Origin: Janthinobacterium sp. CG3
GTDB lineage: Bacteria > Pseudomonadota > Gammaproteobacteria > Burkholderiales > Burkholderiaceae_D
NCBI RefSeq assembly: GCF_000344615.1
Contig: NZ_KB467824.1
Coordinates: forward strand, 1,605,218 to 1,639,717
Length of the DNA: 34,500 bases
Direction of reading: 5' to 3'
Below, piece after piece: positions 17,134-26,333 of this stretch. The position numbers and the translations under genes are program-made. A model generated the notes under the pieces. The model ran no database searches. It had not been told where the DNA came from and worked only from the letters and a program-made list of their open reading frames with translations. Positions within the stretch are counted from its first letter, which is position 1; the number at the start of each line of letters is the position of its first letter.

Positions 17134-19691
17134 CGCGCGACCCGGCGCTGAGCCGTTTATACGGCTGGCTGCTGCTGGGCGAGTGGCGTGCGCATCCGGT
17201 GCGCGCCGTCGTCGCCGTCACCGCCATCGCCATCGGTATCGCGCTGGGTTTTGCGATCCACCTGATCAACGCCGCCGCCTTCAATGAATTCTCGTCGGCG
17301 GTGCGCAACCTGTCCGGCCAAGCCGACGTGCAGGTGGCCGGGCGCGAACCCTGGTTCGACGAGGCCATCTACCCGCGCCTGGCGCAACGCCCCGGCGTGG
17401 CGCTGGCCTCGCCGGTGCTGGAGTTCGACGCCAGCATGCCGCGGCAACGCGCTTCGCTGAAAATCATCGGCCTCGACGCCATGCGCGCCGGCTTTATCTC
17501 GCCCGACCTGATCGGCGCGCCGGCGGCGGACAAGGTATTCGACACGCTGGCCGACGACGCGCTGTTCCTGTCGCCGGCGGCGCTGGCCTGGCTCAAGCTC
17601 GACGCCGGCGCCACGCTGGCGCTGCAGGAAGGCACCCGCGCGGTCGCGCTGCGCGTGGCCGGTTCGCTGCAACGGGCGCGGGTCGGCCAGCGCATCGGCG
17701 TCATGGACCTGGGCGCGGCGCAGTGGCGCTTCAACAAGCTCGGCCAGTTGTCGCGGGTCGACCTGAAGCTGGTCGAAGGCGTCAACCGCGACGCCTTCCA
17801 GGCGGCGCTGGCGGAGCAACTGGAACGCGACTTCCCGGGCCGCTTCCTGGTCAGCCAGCCAAACGACGAGAACCAGAACAGCCGCAACGACAATATGAGC
17901 CGGGCCTACCGCGTCAACCTGACGGTGCTGGCGCTGGTGGCGCTGTTTACCGGCGCCTTCCTGGTGTTTTCGACCCAGGCGCTGTCGGTGATACGCCGGC
18001 GCAGCCAGTTCGCGCTGCTGCGCGTGCTCGGCATGGCGCGCGGCCAACTGCTGCGCCAGATCCTGCTCGAAGGCGCGGCGCTGGGCGTGGCCGGCTCGCT
18101 GCTGGGCATCGCCGGCGGCTACGCGCTGGCGGCGACCGCCCTGCACTTCTTTGGCGGCGACCTCGGCGCCGGCTACTTTTCCGGCGTGCGTCCGCAGGCG
18201 CAATTCGCGCCGCTGGCCGCGCTGGTGTACTTCGGCCTCGGCGTCGGCGTGGCGCTGCTGGGTTGCGCCGGACCGGCCTACGAGGCGGCCCGCGCCGCCC
18301 CGGCCGCCGCGCTCAAGTCCGGCGCCGAGGAAGGCGCGCTGGCGCCGCTGGCGAAGACCTGGCCGGCGCTGGCCTGCCTGCTGGCGGCGGCGCTGGCCAC
18401 GCGCGCGCCGCCAGTGTTCGAATTGCCGCTGTTCGGCTACCTGTCCATCGCGCTGCTGCTGGTGGGCGCCATCAGCCTGATGCCGCAACTGGCGTCGGCC
18501 GTGTTCCGCCTGGCCAACCGGGCCTGGCTGGCCGGGCGCCACGCCAACGCGGCGCTGCCGACGCTGACGCTGGCGCGCCTGGCGAACGCCTCCGGCCAAG
18601 CCGGCATCGCGCTGGGCGGCGTGCTGTCGAGCTTTAGCCTGATGGTGGCGATGGCGATCATGGTGTCGAGCTTCCGCGTCTCGGTCGACGACTGGCTGGT
18701 ACAAATCCTGCCGGCCGACCTGTACGCGCGCACTGCCTCGAACGGCAGCACGGCGCTGCTGAAGCCGCCGGAGCAGGCCGCCATCGCCGCCCTGCCCGGC
18801 GTCGCCAACATCGCGTTCCAGCGCGTGCGCCCGGTGACGCTGGCGCCGGAGCGCCCCGGCGTGGCGCTGCTGGCGCGCGACATCGACGCCGCCGATCCGG
18901 GCAAGAGCCTGGCCCTGGTCGGCGCCTCGCTGCCGGTGCCGGCGGGGGCGCGCCCGGCCTGGGTCTCGGAGGCCGCCGCCGACCTGTACGGCCACGCCCC
19001 CGGCGACAGCGTCGCGCTGCCGCTGAACGGCCGGCTGCACACCTTCTTCATCGCCGGCGTGTGGCGCGACTACGCGCGCCAGTTCGGCGCGATCCAGATC
19101 CAACTGGCCGACTACCGCGCGCTCACCGGCGACCGCGACGCCAACGACGCCGCCATCTGGCTGGCGCCGGGCACCAGCGCCGCCCAGCTGCAAGGGCGCA
19201 TCAAGCAACTGCCGTTCGGCGCGCTGCTGGAATTCGCCGCGCCGTCCGACTTGAGGGAATTGAGCATGCAAATATTCGACCGCAGTTTCGCCGTCACCTA
19301 CGTGCTGGAGGCGATCGCCATCCTGATCGGCCTGTTCGGCGTGGCCGCGACGTTCTCGGCGCAGACGCTGGCGCGCGCCAAGGAATTTGGCATGCTGCGC
19401 CACATCGGCGTGACGCGCCGGCAGATCCTGGCGATCCTGGCGCTGGAGGGCGGCGGCCTGACCGCGCTCGGCATCCTCACCGGCTTCGCGCTGGGCCTGG
19501 TCATCAGCCTGGTCCTGGTCTTCATCGTCAACCCGCAGTCCTTCCACTGGACCATGCAGTTGCACCTGCCGTGGGGGCTGCTGGCCGCCGTCGCCGCCGC
19601 GCTGCTGGCCGCCGCCACGCTGACGGCGCTGCTGGCCGGCCGCTACGCGCTGTCGGGCGGGCCGATCCGCGCCGTGCGGGAGGACTGGTGA
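17130..19691 (+). CDS. FtsX-like ABC transporter permease (AttF/YbbP type)
   Basis: An 853-residue membrane protein with two FtsX domains. After an N-terminal helix (VVAVTAIAIGIALGFAIHL) comes a periplasmic MacB-like region (about 45-250). The first FtsX bundle contains VLALVALFTGAFLVFSTQ and QFALLRVLGMARGQLLRQIL; a second periplasmic part follows; the C-terminal bundle contains AIAILIGLFGVAATFSAQ and EFGMLRHIGVTRRQILAIL. Such permeases work with a separate ATPase to move lipids or lipoproteins, or to act mechanically. No matching stand-alone ATPase gene is present next to it, which is unusual. The start is uncertain: TTG 17130 gives the same 4-base overlap seen at every other junction; GTG 17121 is possible. 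Confidence 0.88.
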   Translation: MTRDPALSRLYGWLLLGEWRAHPVRAVVAVTAIAIGIALGFAIHLINAAAFNEFSSAVRNLSGQADVQVAGREPWFDEAIYPRLAQRPGVALASPVLEFDASMPRQRASLKIIGLDAMRAGFISPDLIGAPAADKVFDTLADDALFLSPAALAWLKLDAGATLALQEGTRAVALRVAGSLQRARVGQRIGVMDLGAAQWRFNKLGQLSRVDLKLVEGVNRDAFQAALAEQLERDFPGRFLVSQPNDENQNSRNDNMSRAYRVNLTVLALVALFTGAFLVFSTQALSVIRRRSQFALLRVLGMARGQLLRQILLEGAALGVAGSLLGIAGGYALAATALHFFGGDLGAGYFSGVRPQAQFAPLAALVYFGLGVGVALLGCAGPAYEAARAAPAAALKSGAEEGALAPLAKTWPALACLLAAALATRAPPVFELPLFGYLSIALLLVGAISLMPQLASAVFRLANRAWLAGRHANAALPTLTLARLANASGQAGIALGGVLSSFSLMVAMAIMVSSFRVSVDDWLVQILPADLYARTASNGSTALLKPPEQAAIAALPGVANIAFQRVRPVTLAPERPGVALLARDIDAADPGKSLALVGASLPVPAGARPAWVSEAAADLYGHAPGDSVALPLNGRLHTFFIAGVWRDYARQFGAIQIQLADYRALTGDRDANDAAIWLAPGTSAAQLQGRIKQLPFGALLEFAAPSDLRELSMQIFDRSFAVTYVLEAIAILIGLFGVAATFSAQTLARAKEFGMLRHIGVTRRQILAILALEGGGLTALGILTGFALGLVISLVLVFIVNPQSFHWTMQLHLPWGLLAAVAAALLAAATLTALLAGRYALSGGPIRAVREDW

Positions 19692-20767
19692 CGCGCGCGC
19701 TGCTGGCCTTGTTGCTGTTGCTCGCCCAGCTGGCGCTGGCGGCGGCGCCGGCGTTCGCGCCGGTGACGCCGCTGGCGCCCGGCCAGTCGCTGCGCCTGCC
19801 GGCCGACTTCGGCGCCCACCCCGACTACAAGACCGAATGGTGGTACGCCACCGGCTGGCTGACGACGGCGGCCGGCAAGCAGCTCGGCTACCAGGTGACG
19901 TTTTTCCGCAGCGCGACCGAACACGACCGCGCCAACCCCAGCGCCTTCGCGCCCCAGCAGCTGATTATTGGCCACGTCGCGCTGTCCGATCCGGCCGTCG
20001 GCAAGCTCTTGCACGACCAGAAAAGTGCGCGCGAAGGCTTCGGCCTGGCCTACGCCAAGGTCGGCGACACCGACGTCAAGCTGGACGGCTGGCGCATGGC
20101 GCGGGCCGCCGACGGCAGTTACCAGATCACGGTGGCGGCGCGCGAATTCAGCCTGCAACTGCGGCTGGCGCCCAGCCAGCCGGTGCTGCCGCAGGGCCAG
20201 CGCGGCTACTCGCGCAAGGGGCCGCACGCGGCCCAGGCCAGCTATTACTACAGCGAGCCGCAGCTGCGCACCAGCGGCAGCGTCACGCGCGCCGGCGCCG
20301 CGCCGCAGGCCGTCAGCGGCGTTACCTGGCTCGACCACGAATGGTCCAGCCAGGCGCTCGACCCGGACGCCAGCGGTTGGGACTGGGTCGGCGCCAACCT
20401 CGACGGCGGCGGCGCCCTGATGGCGTTCCAGATACGCAGCCGCACAGGTGCTAAACTGTGGGCCCACGCGACTTTGCGCGACGCATCCGGTAAGATGACG
20501 CAGTTCGCGCCGGAGCAGGTTAGTTTCGCCCCGCGAAGGCTATGGCGTTCGCCGCGCACGAACGCCCAGTACCCGGTCGCCACCCAGCTCACCACCGGCG
20601 GCACGACCTGGCAGATCACACCCTTACAGGATGATCAGGAACTCGATTCGCGGCGCTCGACCGGCGCCGTGTACTGGGAAGGCGCGGTGACGATCAGCCG
20701 CGACGGCGCGCCGGCCGGACGCGCCTATTTGGAAATGACCGGTTACGACCGGCCGATGAAACTATGA
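19688..20767 (+). CDS. AttH/CrtC-like lipocalin-fold protein
   Basis: A 359-residue exported protein starting at GTG 19688 (GTGA overlap with the permease). The signal peptide is LLALLLLLAQLALAAAPA, with likely cleavage near residue 20. Family features are the TEWWYATGWL motif soon after, QLGYQVTFFRS, SYYYSEPQL and the WLDHEWSSQ/WDWVGANLD block, which together define the AttH/carotenoid 1,2-hydratase-like group with two lipocalin-like barrels. Proteins of this group are frequently encoded beside an FtsX permease and an ATPase (AttEFGH-like arrangement), suggesting a periplasmic partner that handles a lipid-like cargo. No carotenoid genes are nearby, so hydratase activity is not implied. Confidence 0.87.
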   Translation: MTRALLALLLLLAQLALAAAPAFAPVTPLAPGQSLRLPADFGAHPDYKTEWWYATGWLTTAAGKQLGYQVTFFRSATEHDRANPSAFAPQQLIIGHVALSDPAVGKLLHDQKSAREGFGLAYAKVGDTDVKLDGWRMARAADGSYQITVAAREFSLQLRLAPSQPVLPQGQRGYSRKGPHAAQASYYYSEPQLRTSGSVTRAGAAPQAVSGVTWLDHEWSSQALDPDASGWDWVGANLDGGGALMAFQIRSRTGAKLWAHATLRDASGKMTQFAPEQVSFAPRRLWRSPRTNAQYPVATQLTTGGTTWQITPLQDDQELDSRRSTGAVYWEGAVTISRDGAPAGRAYLEMTGYDRPMKL

Positions 20768-22659
20768 ATACGCTTACTAATAACACTGCCAACACAATGA
20801 CCAATAGCACCGCCAGCACTACAATGACGCCGTCCGCGGCCGCCCCCGGCGACACCAGGGAACTGAAAAAAGGCAGCCTGGCCGCGTTCAAGGGCCTGCT
20901 GCCCTTCCTGCGCCCGTACCGCAAGCAGTTCGCCCTGGCCGGCGTTGCGCTGGTGGTGGCGGCCGCCTCGACGCTGGCGATCCCGGCGGCGTTCAAGCAG
21001 ATGATCGACCTGGGCTTCGGCGGCCCGTCCGGCGGCAAGAGCATCGAACACGTCGACCTGGTGTTCCTGGCGCTGTTCGGCGTCGCCTCGGTGCTGGCGC
21101 TGGCGACGGCGGCGCGCTTCTACACGGTGTCCTGGCTTGGCGAGCGCGTCACCGCCGACATCCGCAGCGCCGTCTACAGCCACGTCGTCACGCAAAGCCC
21201 GGAGTTTTTCGAGACCACGCAAACCGGCGAGGTGCTGTCGCGCATCACCACCGACACCACCCTGATCCAGGCCGTCGTCGGCACCAGCATCTCGATGGCG
21301 CTGCGTAACGTGCTGCTGTTCATCGGCGGCCTGGCGATGCTGTTCGTCACCAGCCCGAAACTGTCGTCCATCATCATCGGCCTGCTGGTGCTGGTGGTGG
21401 TGCCGATCGTGGTGTTCGGGCGGCGCGTGCGCAAACTCTCGCGCGACTCGCAGGACCGCATCGCCGACGCCTCGGCGATGGCCGGCGAAATCCTCAACGC
21501 GATGCCGACGGTGCAGGCGTTCACGCACGAAAAAATCGAATCGGCGCGCTTCGGCGCCTCGGTCGAGGGCGCGTTCCAGACCGCGATGCGGCGCATCCGC
21601 GCGCGCGCGCTGCTGACCGTCATCGCCATCCTGCTGGTGTTCGGCACCATCGTGTTCGTGCTGTGGCTGGGTGCGCACGCGGTTATCGAAGGCAGCATGA
21701 CGGGCGGCGACCTCGGCCAGTTCATCCTGTACGCCTCGATCGTCGCCGGCGCCATCGGCGCGCTGTCGGAAGTGATGGGCGAAGCGCAGCGCGCCGCCGG
21801 CGCCACCGAGCGCCTGCTGGAACTGATCAGCGTGAAGTCGGAAATCCAGTCGCCGGCGCAGCCGCTGGCGCTGCCGCCACGGGCCGCCAACGGCGCCGCG
21901 CTGAGCCTGTCGGACATCTCCTTCTCCTACCCGTCGCGCCCGGACACGGCCGCGCTGGCGCACCTGAACCTGGACATCAAGGCCGGTGAAACGATCGCCG
22001 TGGTGGGCCCGTCGGGCGCCGGCAAGACCACGCTGTTCCAGCTGTTCCTGCGCTTCTACGATCCGCAGCACGGCTCCATCAAACTCGACGGCGTCGACAT
22101 CACACAGCTGGAATTGCACACGCTGCGCGACGCCATCGGCATCGTGCCGCAGGATACCGTGATCTTCTCGGCCGACGCGATGGAAAACATCCGCTACGGC
22201 CGCGCCGGCGCCAGCGACGAGGAAGTGATCCACGCCGCCAAGCTGGCCGCCGCCCACGAATTTATCGAGAAACTGCCGCAGGGTTACAAGTCCTTCCTCG
22301 GCGAGCGCGGCGTGCGCCTGTCGGGCGGCCAGCGGCAACGCATCGCGATTGCCCGCGCCTTGCTGAAGAACCCGCCGCTGCTGCTGCTCGACGAAGCGAC
22401 CAGCGCGCTGGACGCCGAATCGGAGCGCCTGGTGCAAACGGCGCTGGAGGCGGCGATGGTCGGCCGCACCACCGTCATCATCGCGCACCGCCTGGCGACG
22501 GTGCAGCGCGCCGACCGCATCATCGTGATGGAAGACGGCCGGATCGTCGAAACCGGCACCCACTCGTCGCTGGTGGCGCTGGGCGGCATCTACGCCAACC
22601 TGGCGGCGCTGCAGTTCCACAGCGTGCACGTGACGCACGCCGCGCCGGTCAGCGCATAA
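20764..22659 (+). CDS. MsbA-like ABC half-transporter (membrane and ATPase domains fused)
   Basis: A 631-residue exporter. The transmembrane domain (about 45-335) has six predicted helices; the nucleotide-binding domain (about 375-615) has Walker A GPSGAGKTT (Lys421), Q-loop VPQDTVIF, signature LSGGQRQR, Walker B LLLLDEATSALD and H-loop IIAHRLATV. It should work as a homodimer exporting a lipid or hydrophobic compound. The N-terminus is odd: residues 2-21 are almost all Asn, Thr and Ser, encoded by a low-G+C stretch (20764-20826) with ACAATGAC occurring twice; ATG 20797 and 20824 are alternative starts. ATG 20764 keeps the ATGA overlap. It is the last gene of the seven-gene chain. It cannot simply replace the missing ATPase of the FtsX permease. 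Confidence 0.92.
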   Translation: MNTLTNNTANTMTNSTASTTMTPSAAAPGDTRELKKGSLAAFKGLLPFLRPYRKQFALAGVALVVAAASTLAIPAAFKQMIDLGFGGPSGGKSIEHVDLVFLALFGVASVLALATAARFYTVSWLGERVTADIRSAVYSHVVTQSPEFFETTQTGEVLSRITTDTTLIQAVVGTSISMALRNVLLFIGGLAMLFVTSPKLSSIIIGLLVLVVVPIVVFGRRVRKLSRDSQDRIADASAMAGEILNAMPTVQAFTHEKIESARFGASVEGAFQTAMRRIRARALLTVIAILLVFGTIVFVLWLGAHAVIEGSMTGGDLGQFILYASIVAGAIGALSEVMGEAQRAAGATERLLELISVKSEIQSPAQPLALPPRAANGAALSLSDISFSYPSRPDTAALAHLNLDIKAGETIAVVGPSGAGKTTLFQLFLRFYDPQHGSIKLDGVDITQLELHTLRDAIGIVPQDTVIFSADAMENIRYGRAGASDEEVIHAAKLAAAHEFIEKLPQGYKSFLGERGVRLSGGQRQRIAIARALLKNPPLLLLDEATSALDAESERLVQTALEAAMVGRTTVIIAHRLATVQRADRIIVMEDGRIVETGTHSSLVALGGIYANLAALQFHSVHVTHAAPVSA

Positions 22660-22705
22660 AACACCAGCGGGCCGGCAAGGCCGCAAATCAAGCAGCGGCA
22701 AGTAG

Positions 22706-22750
22706 CCGGGGTCAGAGCTTCTCGCCTTGGCGCCGGGGGACTGACCCCGG
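22706..22750. terminator. CCGGGGTCAG/CTGACCCCGG inverted repeat between convergent genes
   Basis: CCGGGGTCAG (22706-22715) and CTGACCCCGG (22741-22750) are perfect 10-base inverted copies around a 25-base spacer that is itself GC-rich (CGCCTTGGCGCC). It lies between the end of the ABC exporter operon and the end of the chemoreceptor gene. This is the cleanest copy of the repeat also seen near 3769, 7466 and 9809. There is no T-run, so Rho-independent termination is uncertain. Confidence 0.55.
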
Positions 22751-22760
22751 GGGTGCGCGC

Positions 22761-24323
22761 TCAGCTCAGCGCCACGGCGCCTTCGAGCTTGAATCGGCTG
22801 ACCACTTGCGCCAATCCCGCCGCCTGCTCCTGCAGCGACTCGGCGCCGACCGCGGCCTGCTCCACCAGCGCCGCGTTCTGCCGCGTTACCTTGTCCATCT
22901 CCGCCAGCGCCGCGTTGATCTCCTCGATGCCGCTCTCCTGCGCGCGGCTGGCCGAGCTGATGTCGCCCATGATGCCGGTCACCCGCTGCACGCTGGCGAC
23001 GATCTGGTCCATCGTCGCGCCGGCCTGGCCCACCAGTTTGCTGCCGGCATCCACCTGCGCGACCGAGTCGTCGATCAAGGCCTTGACTTCGCGCGCGGCG
23101 CCGGCCGAGCGCTGCGCCAGGTTGCGCACTTCACTGGCCACCACCGCGAAGCCGCGGCCCTGCTCGCCCGCGCGCGCCGCCTCGACGGCGGCGTTCAGCG
23201 CCAGGATGTTGGTTTGGAAGGCGATGCCGTCGATGACGCCGATAATGTCGACGATCTTGCGCGACGAGGCATTGATCGCGCCCATCGTCCCCACCACCTG
23301 CGCCACCACAGCGCCGCCCTGTACCGCCACCGCCGACGCCGACGCGGCCATCTGATTGGCCTGGCGCGCGTGGTCGGCGTTTTGTTTGACGGTGCCGGTC
23401 AGTTGCGCCATCGAGCGCACGGTGTCGCGCAACGCGCCGGCCTGCCGCTCGGTGCGGGCGGACAGGTCGGCGTTGCCGCTGGCGATGCGGCGCGTGGCCT
23501 CGGCGATGGTGTCGGTGCCGCCGCGCACCTGGCCGACGATTTCCTGCAGGCTGCCGCTCATCGTGTTCAAGGCCTGCAGCAACTGGCCGGTCTCGTCGCG
23601 GCTGCCGCCCGCCGCGGCGCAGCGCAGGTCGCCGTTGGCCACCTGGCGCGCCACGCCCAGCGCCTGGCGCAGCGGCCGCGTGATGCTGCCGCTGGCGTGC
23701 AAGGCCAGCGCCGCGCCGCCCAGCGCCGCCGCCGCCGACAGCAACAACACGATGCGCCGGGTCTGGTCCGCCTGCGCCGCCGACGCCTTGCCGGACGACT
23801 CCATCAGGCCGGTCTGGTAGTTGATCAACTGCTCGAGCGCGGCGAAATAGGCGCGCTGGCGCGGCAGCAACTCCTTGAACAACATCACTTTCGCCTCGTA
23901 TTTGCGCTCGCCGCCGACCAACGCGATGACCCCTTGCTTGGCGCCGTCGAATTGCGCGCGCGCGGTCTTGAGCTGGCCGATGCGCTCGCGTCCGGCCGCC
24001 GACGCCGGCATCCGCTCCAGCTTGGCGATCAAGGCGGCGCTGCGGCGCCCGCTGGCGTCGATATTGGCGAAGGCCTGCTTGATCAGGTCGGCCTCCACCG
24101 TCACGAAAATGTTGCGCATATCCATCATGGTTTCGTTGACCTCGTCCTTGATGGCGTGCAGCAGCACGGTTTTCGGATAGCTGTCCTCGTTCATCAGACG
24201 GATCTCGTCGCCCAGCGCACTGACCCGGCTGTAGGCCACGCCGGCCAGCATCAGCAGCAGCGCAAGGATCGCGCCGAAGCTCAAAGCAAGGCGCCGGCCG
24301 ATTTTCAGGTTATTGAAGTTCAT
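22761..24323 (-). CDS. Methyl-accepting chemotaxis protein
   Basis: A 520-residue chemoreceptor. TM1 is about residues 12-31 ([19 protein letters not shown]), then a periplasmic four-helix-bundle sensor of about 150 residues, TM2 near 188-210 ([20 protein letters not shown]), HAMP ([19 protein letters not shown]), and a long cytoplasmic coiled coil with the conserved hairpin tip [20 protein letters not shown] and [19 protein letters not shown]. There is no C-terminal CheR/CheB-tethering pentapeptide. The ligand is unknown and no che genes are nearby. ATG 24323 gives the usual MNxNNLKIGxRL start; ATG 24335 and 24341 are close alternatives. Confidence 0.92.
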   Translation of the reverse strand: MNFNNLKIGRRLALSFGAILALLLMLAGVAYSRVSALGDEIRLMNEDSYPKTVLLHAIKDEVNETMMDMRNIFVTVEADLIKQAFANIDASGRRSAALIAKLERMPASAAGRERIGQLKTARAQFDGAKQGVIALVGGERKYEAKVMLFKELLPRQRAYFAALEQLINYQTGLMESSGKASAAQADQTRRIVLLLSAAAALGGAALALHASGSITRPLRQALGVARQVANGDLRCAAAGGSRDETGQLLQALNTMSGSLQEIVGQVRGGTDTIAEATRRIASGNADLSARTERQAGALRDTVRSMAQLTGTVKQNADHARQANQMAASASAVAVQGGAVVAQVVGTMGAINASSRKIVDIIGVIDGIAFQTNILALNAAVEAARAGEQGRGFAVVASEVRNLAQRSAGAAREVKALIDDSVAQVDAGSKLVGQAGATMDQIVASVQRVTGIMGDISSASRAQESGIEEINAALAEMDKVTRQNAALVEQAAVGAESLQEQAAGLAQVVSRFKLEGAVALS

Positions 24324-24599
24324 TTTTTTCGCCATCTCCATTCTATTTTTTTGCCATCCACATGCCATTTCCCGGGCGCGCGCGCACCCGGCCGCGCGGT
24401 GGCCCATGTTAGAACCGATGCCGATATCTATCCAATTAAATATTGACGGGTAGCAATATCAATTTCGATATCTCATGTCCTGCCGCTTGCGCGCCGCGAC
24501 ACCATGAGTTACAACAACAAAAATATTGACATAAATGTTATCGCATGAAAAACTTCGGGCACTTCAAGCGGTTGAGCCGGCCACCACAACGGGAGATGT
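24324..24599. promoter_or_regulatory. AT-rich divergent spacer, chemoreceptor / methyltransferase
   Basis: No gene is seen. AAATATTGAC occurs at 24438-24447 and 24521-24530, the latter forming a perfect -35 TTGACA (24526-24531) without a good -10 at the right distance. CGATATCT occurs at 24422-24429 and 24466-24473. GGGAG (24591-24595) serves ATG 24600. The composition is well below the G+C of the surrounding genes. Confidence 0.35.
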
Positions 24600-25445
24600 A
24601 TGGATTCGATAGTCACCAAGCAAGAACAGCGCAAGAACTGGAATGGTTTGGCGAATGCCTGGGGCGAATGGGGCGACGTGTTCGAACTCGGCGCAGCGCC
24701 GGTGAGCAAGGCGCTGTTCGACATGGCCGGTTTGAAGCCGGGCGACCAGGTTCTCGATATCGCCTGTGGCATCGGCGAACCCGCGCTGAGCGCCGGGAAA
24801 ATCGTCGGCGCCAAGGGCAAAGTGGTCGGTATCGACATTGCCGAGGATATGATCGCGCAGGCAAAAATGCGCGGATCGGCAAGCGCCAATGTGCAATTCC
24901 TGGCTATCGACGCCGCCGCCTATGACATCGGCGTTTCCTGCGACGCGATATTGAGCCGGTTCGGCTTCATGTTCATGCCGGATTATCAGGAAGTGTTCAA
25001 GACCAGTTACGCCGCCCTCAAGAGCGGCGGCGTGCTCGCCTTTTCCGTGTGGGACACGCCGGACCAAGCCCTGACGATCAGCATGGCGGTCGGCTTCTTT
25101 TTCCGCGAATTAAATCTGCCACCGCCGCCAAAGGATTTGCCCAATCCGTTTTGCATGGCCAATACCGACCTGGTCGGCATCCAACTTGCCGCGCTGGGGT
25201 TCAAGGATATCGAGGTGCGGGCGGTCGAGGCGCCGTTCATATTCGAGTCGGTCGCCCAGTACCTGGATTTTGCGCGCGCCTTGATTCCCGCGTCGATCAA
25301 TAAAATTATCGCCGAAGCTTGTGATGCCGCGACCGTCGAGGCGCTCTGGCAGAAGCTTGGCATGCGGGTAAAGGAGTTTGAAACCGCGAGCGGCACACTG
25401 TCGATTAAGTCGAGCGCTTTCTGTATCGGCGCGACCAAGCGGTAA
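24600..25445 (+). CDS. SAM-dependent class I methyltransferase
   Basis: A 281-residue enzyme with a Rossmann-type methyltransferase core. Motif I is VLDIACGIGEPAL (about 50-62), motif II VVGIDIAEDMIAQA, an acidic post-motif near FLAIDAAAYD, and the late strand GGVLAFSVWDTP. The pattern resembles UbiE/COQ5 and small-molecule C- or O-methyltransferases. The C-terminal part (AQYLDFARALIPASI) fits the same group, but the acceptor cannot be named. Its first part is clearly lower in G+C than the operons to the left, and it stands alone, so recent acquisition is possible. The start is supported by GGGAG 4 bases before the ATG. Confidence 0.88.
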   Translation: MDSIVTKQEQRKNWNGLANAWGEWGDVFELGAAPVSKALFDMAGLKPGDQVLDIACGIGEPALSAGKIVGAKGKVVGIDIAEDMIAQAKMRGSASANVQFLAIDAAAYDIGVSCDAILSRFGFMFMPDYQEVFKTSYAALKSGGVLAFSVWDTPDQALTISMAVGFFFRELNLPPPPKDLPNPFCMANTDLVGIQLAALGFKDIEVRAVEAPFIFESVAQYLDFARALIPASINKIIAEACDAATVEALWQKLGMRVKEFETASGTLSIKSSAFCIGATKR

Positions 25446-25481
25446 GGATGCCGGCAACGCCGCTGCCGCCGCGAGCGTGAA

Positions 25482-25510
25482 TTGCCAATAGCATTGCTCC
25501 GCGTGATACA
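25482..25510 (+). promoter_or_regulatory. Candidate promoter for the parA-like gene
   Basis: TTGCCA (25482-25487) is 5 of 6 to the -35 consensus; 17 bases on comes GATACA (25505-25510) preceded by TG, a weak -10. It sits 43 bases before the proposed TTG start, which has GGAGG at 25539-25543. Pattern match only. Confidence 0.3.
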
Positions 25511-25552
25511 TTAGTGCCAAGGACGCAGCCGCGGCTTTGGAGGGGGGCAAGC

Positions 25553-26320
25553 TTGAGCATTGTCACGATTTTCAATCAAAAGGGCGGCGTGGGCAAAACC
25601 ACCACCGCCGTCAACCTGACCGCCGCGCTGGCGCGGCGCGCGCGCAATCCCTACTGCATCGACCTCGACCCGCAGGCCCAATTCAGCGCCATCAGCGGCG
25701 TGCGCGCGTGCGACGGCGACGCCACGGTGCTGGCCCTGTTCCAGCGCAACCGCCCGCTGCGCGAGCTGATCGTCACGAGCAACAACGGCGGCAGCATTAT
25801 CCCGGCGCACCTCGAACTGTCCAAGGTCGACACCCTGTTCGGCAAGGGCTATAACGTGGTCAACCGGCTCAACGCCGCGCTGCGCGCCGAGCATTTCATC
25901 GACGAGCCCTATCCGGTGTTAATCGATTGCAGCCCGCTGATCGGGGTAATGGCGCTGAACGCCATTTTCGCCTGCCAGGGCGTGATCATCCCGGTGTCTG
26001 CCGACCACCTGTCGGCGCGGGCCGCGCTGCAAACCGAGAAAACCCTGAAGGCGCTGGAGGTGGTGCTGAAGCGCCGGGTGCCGCGGCGCTATCTGATGAC
26101 GCGCTTCGACAGCCGCCGGCGCATGGCGTGGGAGGTGCAGCAGATGCTGGAGGAGAAATTCGGCAGCGAGGTGTGCCGCACGCGGATTTCGGAAAACGTC
26201 AGCCTGGCGGAAAGCCCGGCGCATAATATGACGGTGTTCCAGCACGCGCCCAGCAGCCGCGGCGCGCAAGACTACGACGCCCTGCTCGACGAATTGCTGG
26301 CCGACGGTTTTATCGTTTGA
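25553..26320 (+). CDS. ParA-family ATPase, orphan
   Basis: A 255-residue P-loop ATPase of the ParA/Soj group. The deviant Walker A KGGVGKTT is at residues 10-17, Walker A' reads DLDPQAQ, Walker B lies in VLIDCSPLIG, and the C-terminus has SENVSLAESPAHN and SSRGAQDYDALL as in chromosomal ParA proteins. Such ATPases position DNA, chemoreceptor arrays or other cargo through ATP-dependent DNA binding. There is no parB-like gene or parS-like site beside it, so it is not a normal partition locus. The TTG start is chosen because GGAGG lies 9 bases upstream and SIVTIFNQKGGVGKTT is the family N-terminus; no ATG fits. It is convergent, 13 bases away, with a 71-residue unknown gene. Confidence 0.88.
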   Translation: MSIVTIFNQKGGVGKTTTAVNLTAALARRARNPYCIDLDPQAQFSAISGVRACDGDATVLALFQRNRPLRELIVTSNNGGSIIPAHLELSKVDTLFGKGYNVVNRLNAALRAEHFIDEPYPVLIDCSPLIGVMALNAIFACQGVIIPVSADHLSARAALQTEKTLKALEVVLKRRVPRRYLMTRFDSRRRMAWEVQQMLEEKFGSEVCRTRISENVSLAESPAHNMTVFQHAPSSRGAQDYDALLDELLADGFIV

Positions 26321-26333
26321 GCGGATCGCCGTC

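Noticed and set aside
17157..19565. 802-residue minus-strand open frame opposite the FtsX permease
   Set aside because: Gln/Arg/His-rich with no domain, and fully antisense to a well-supported membrane protein.
22806..24446. 546-residue plus-strand open frame opposite the chemoreceptor
   Set aside because: The minus-strand MCP has all its family motifs; this frame has none and is compositionally a shadow.
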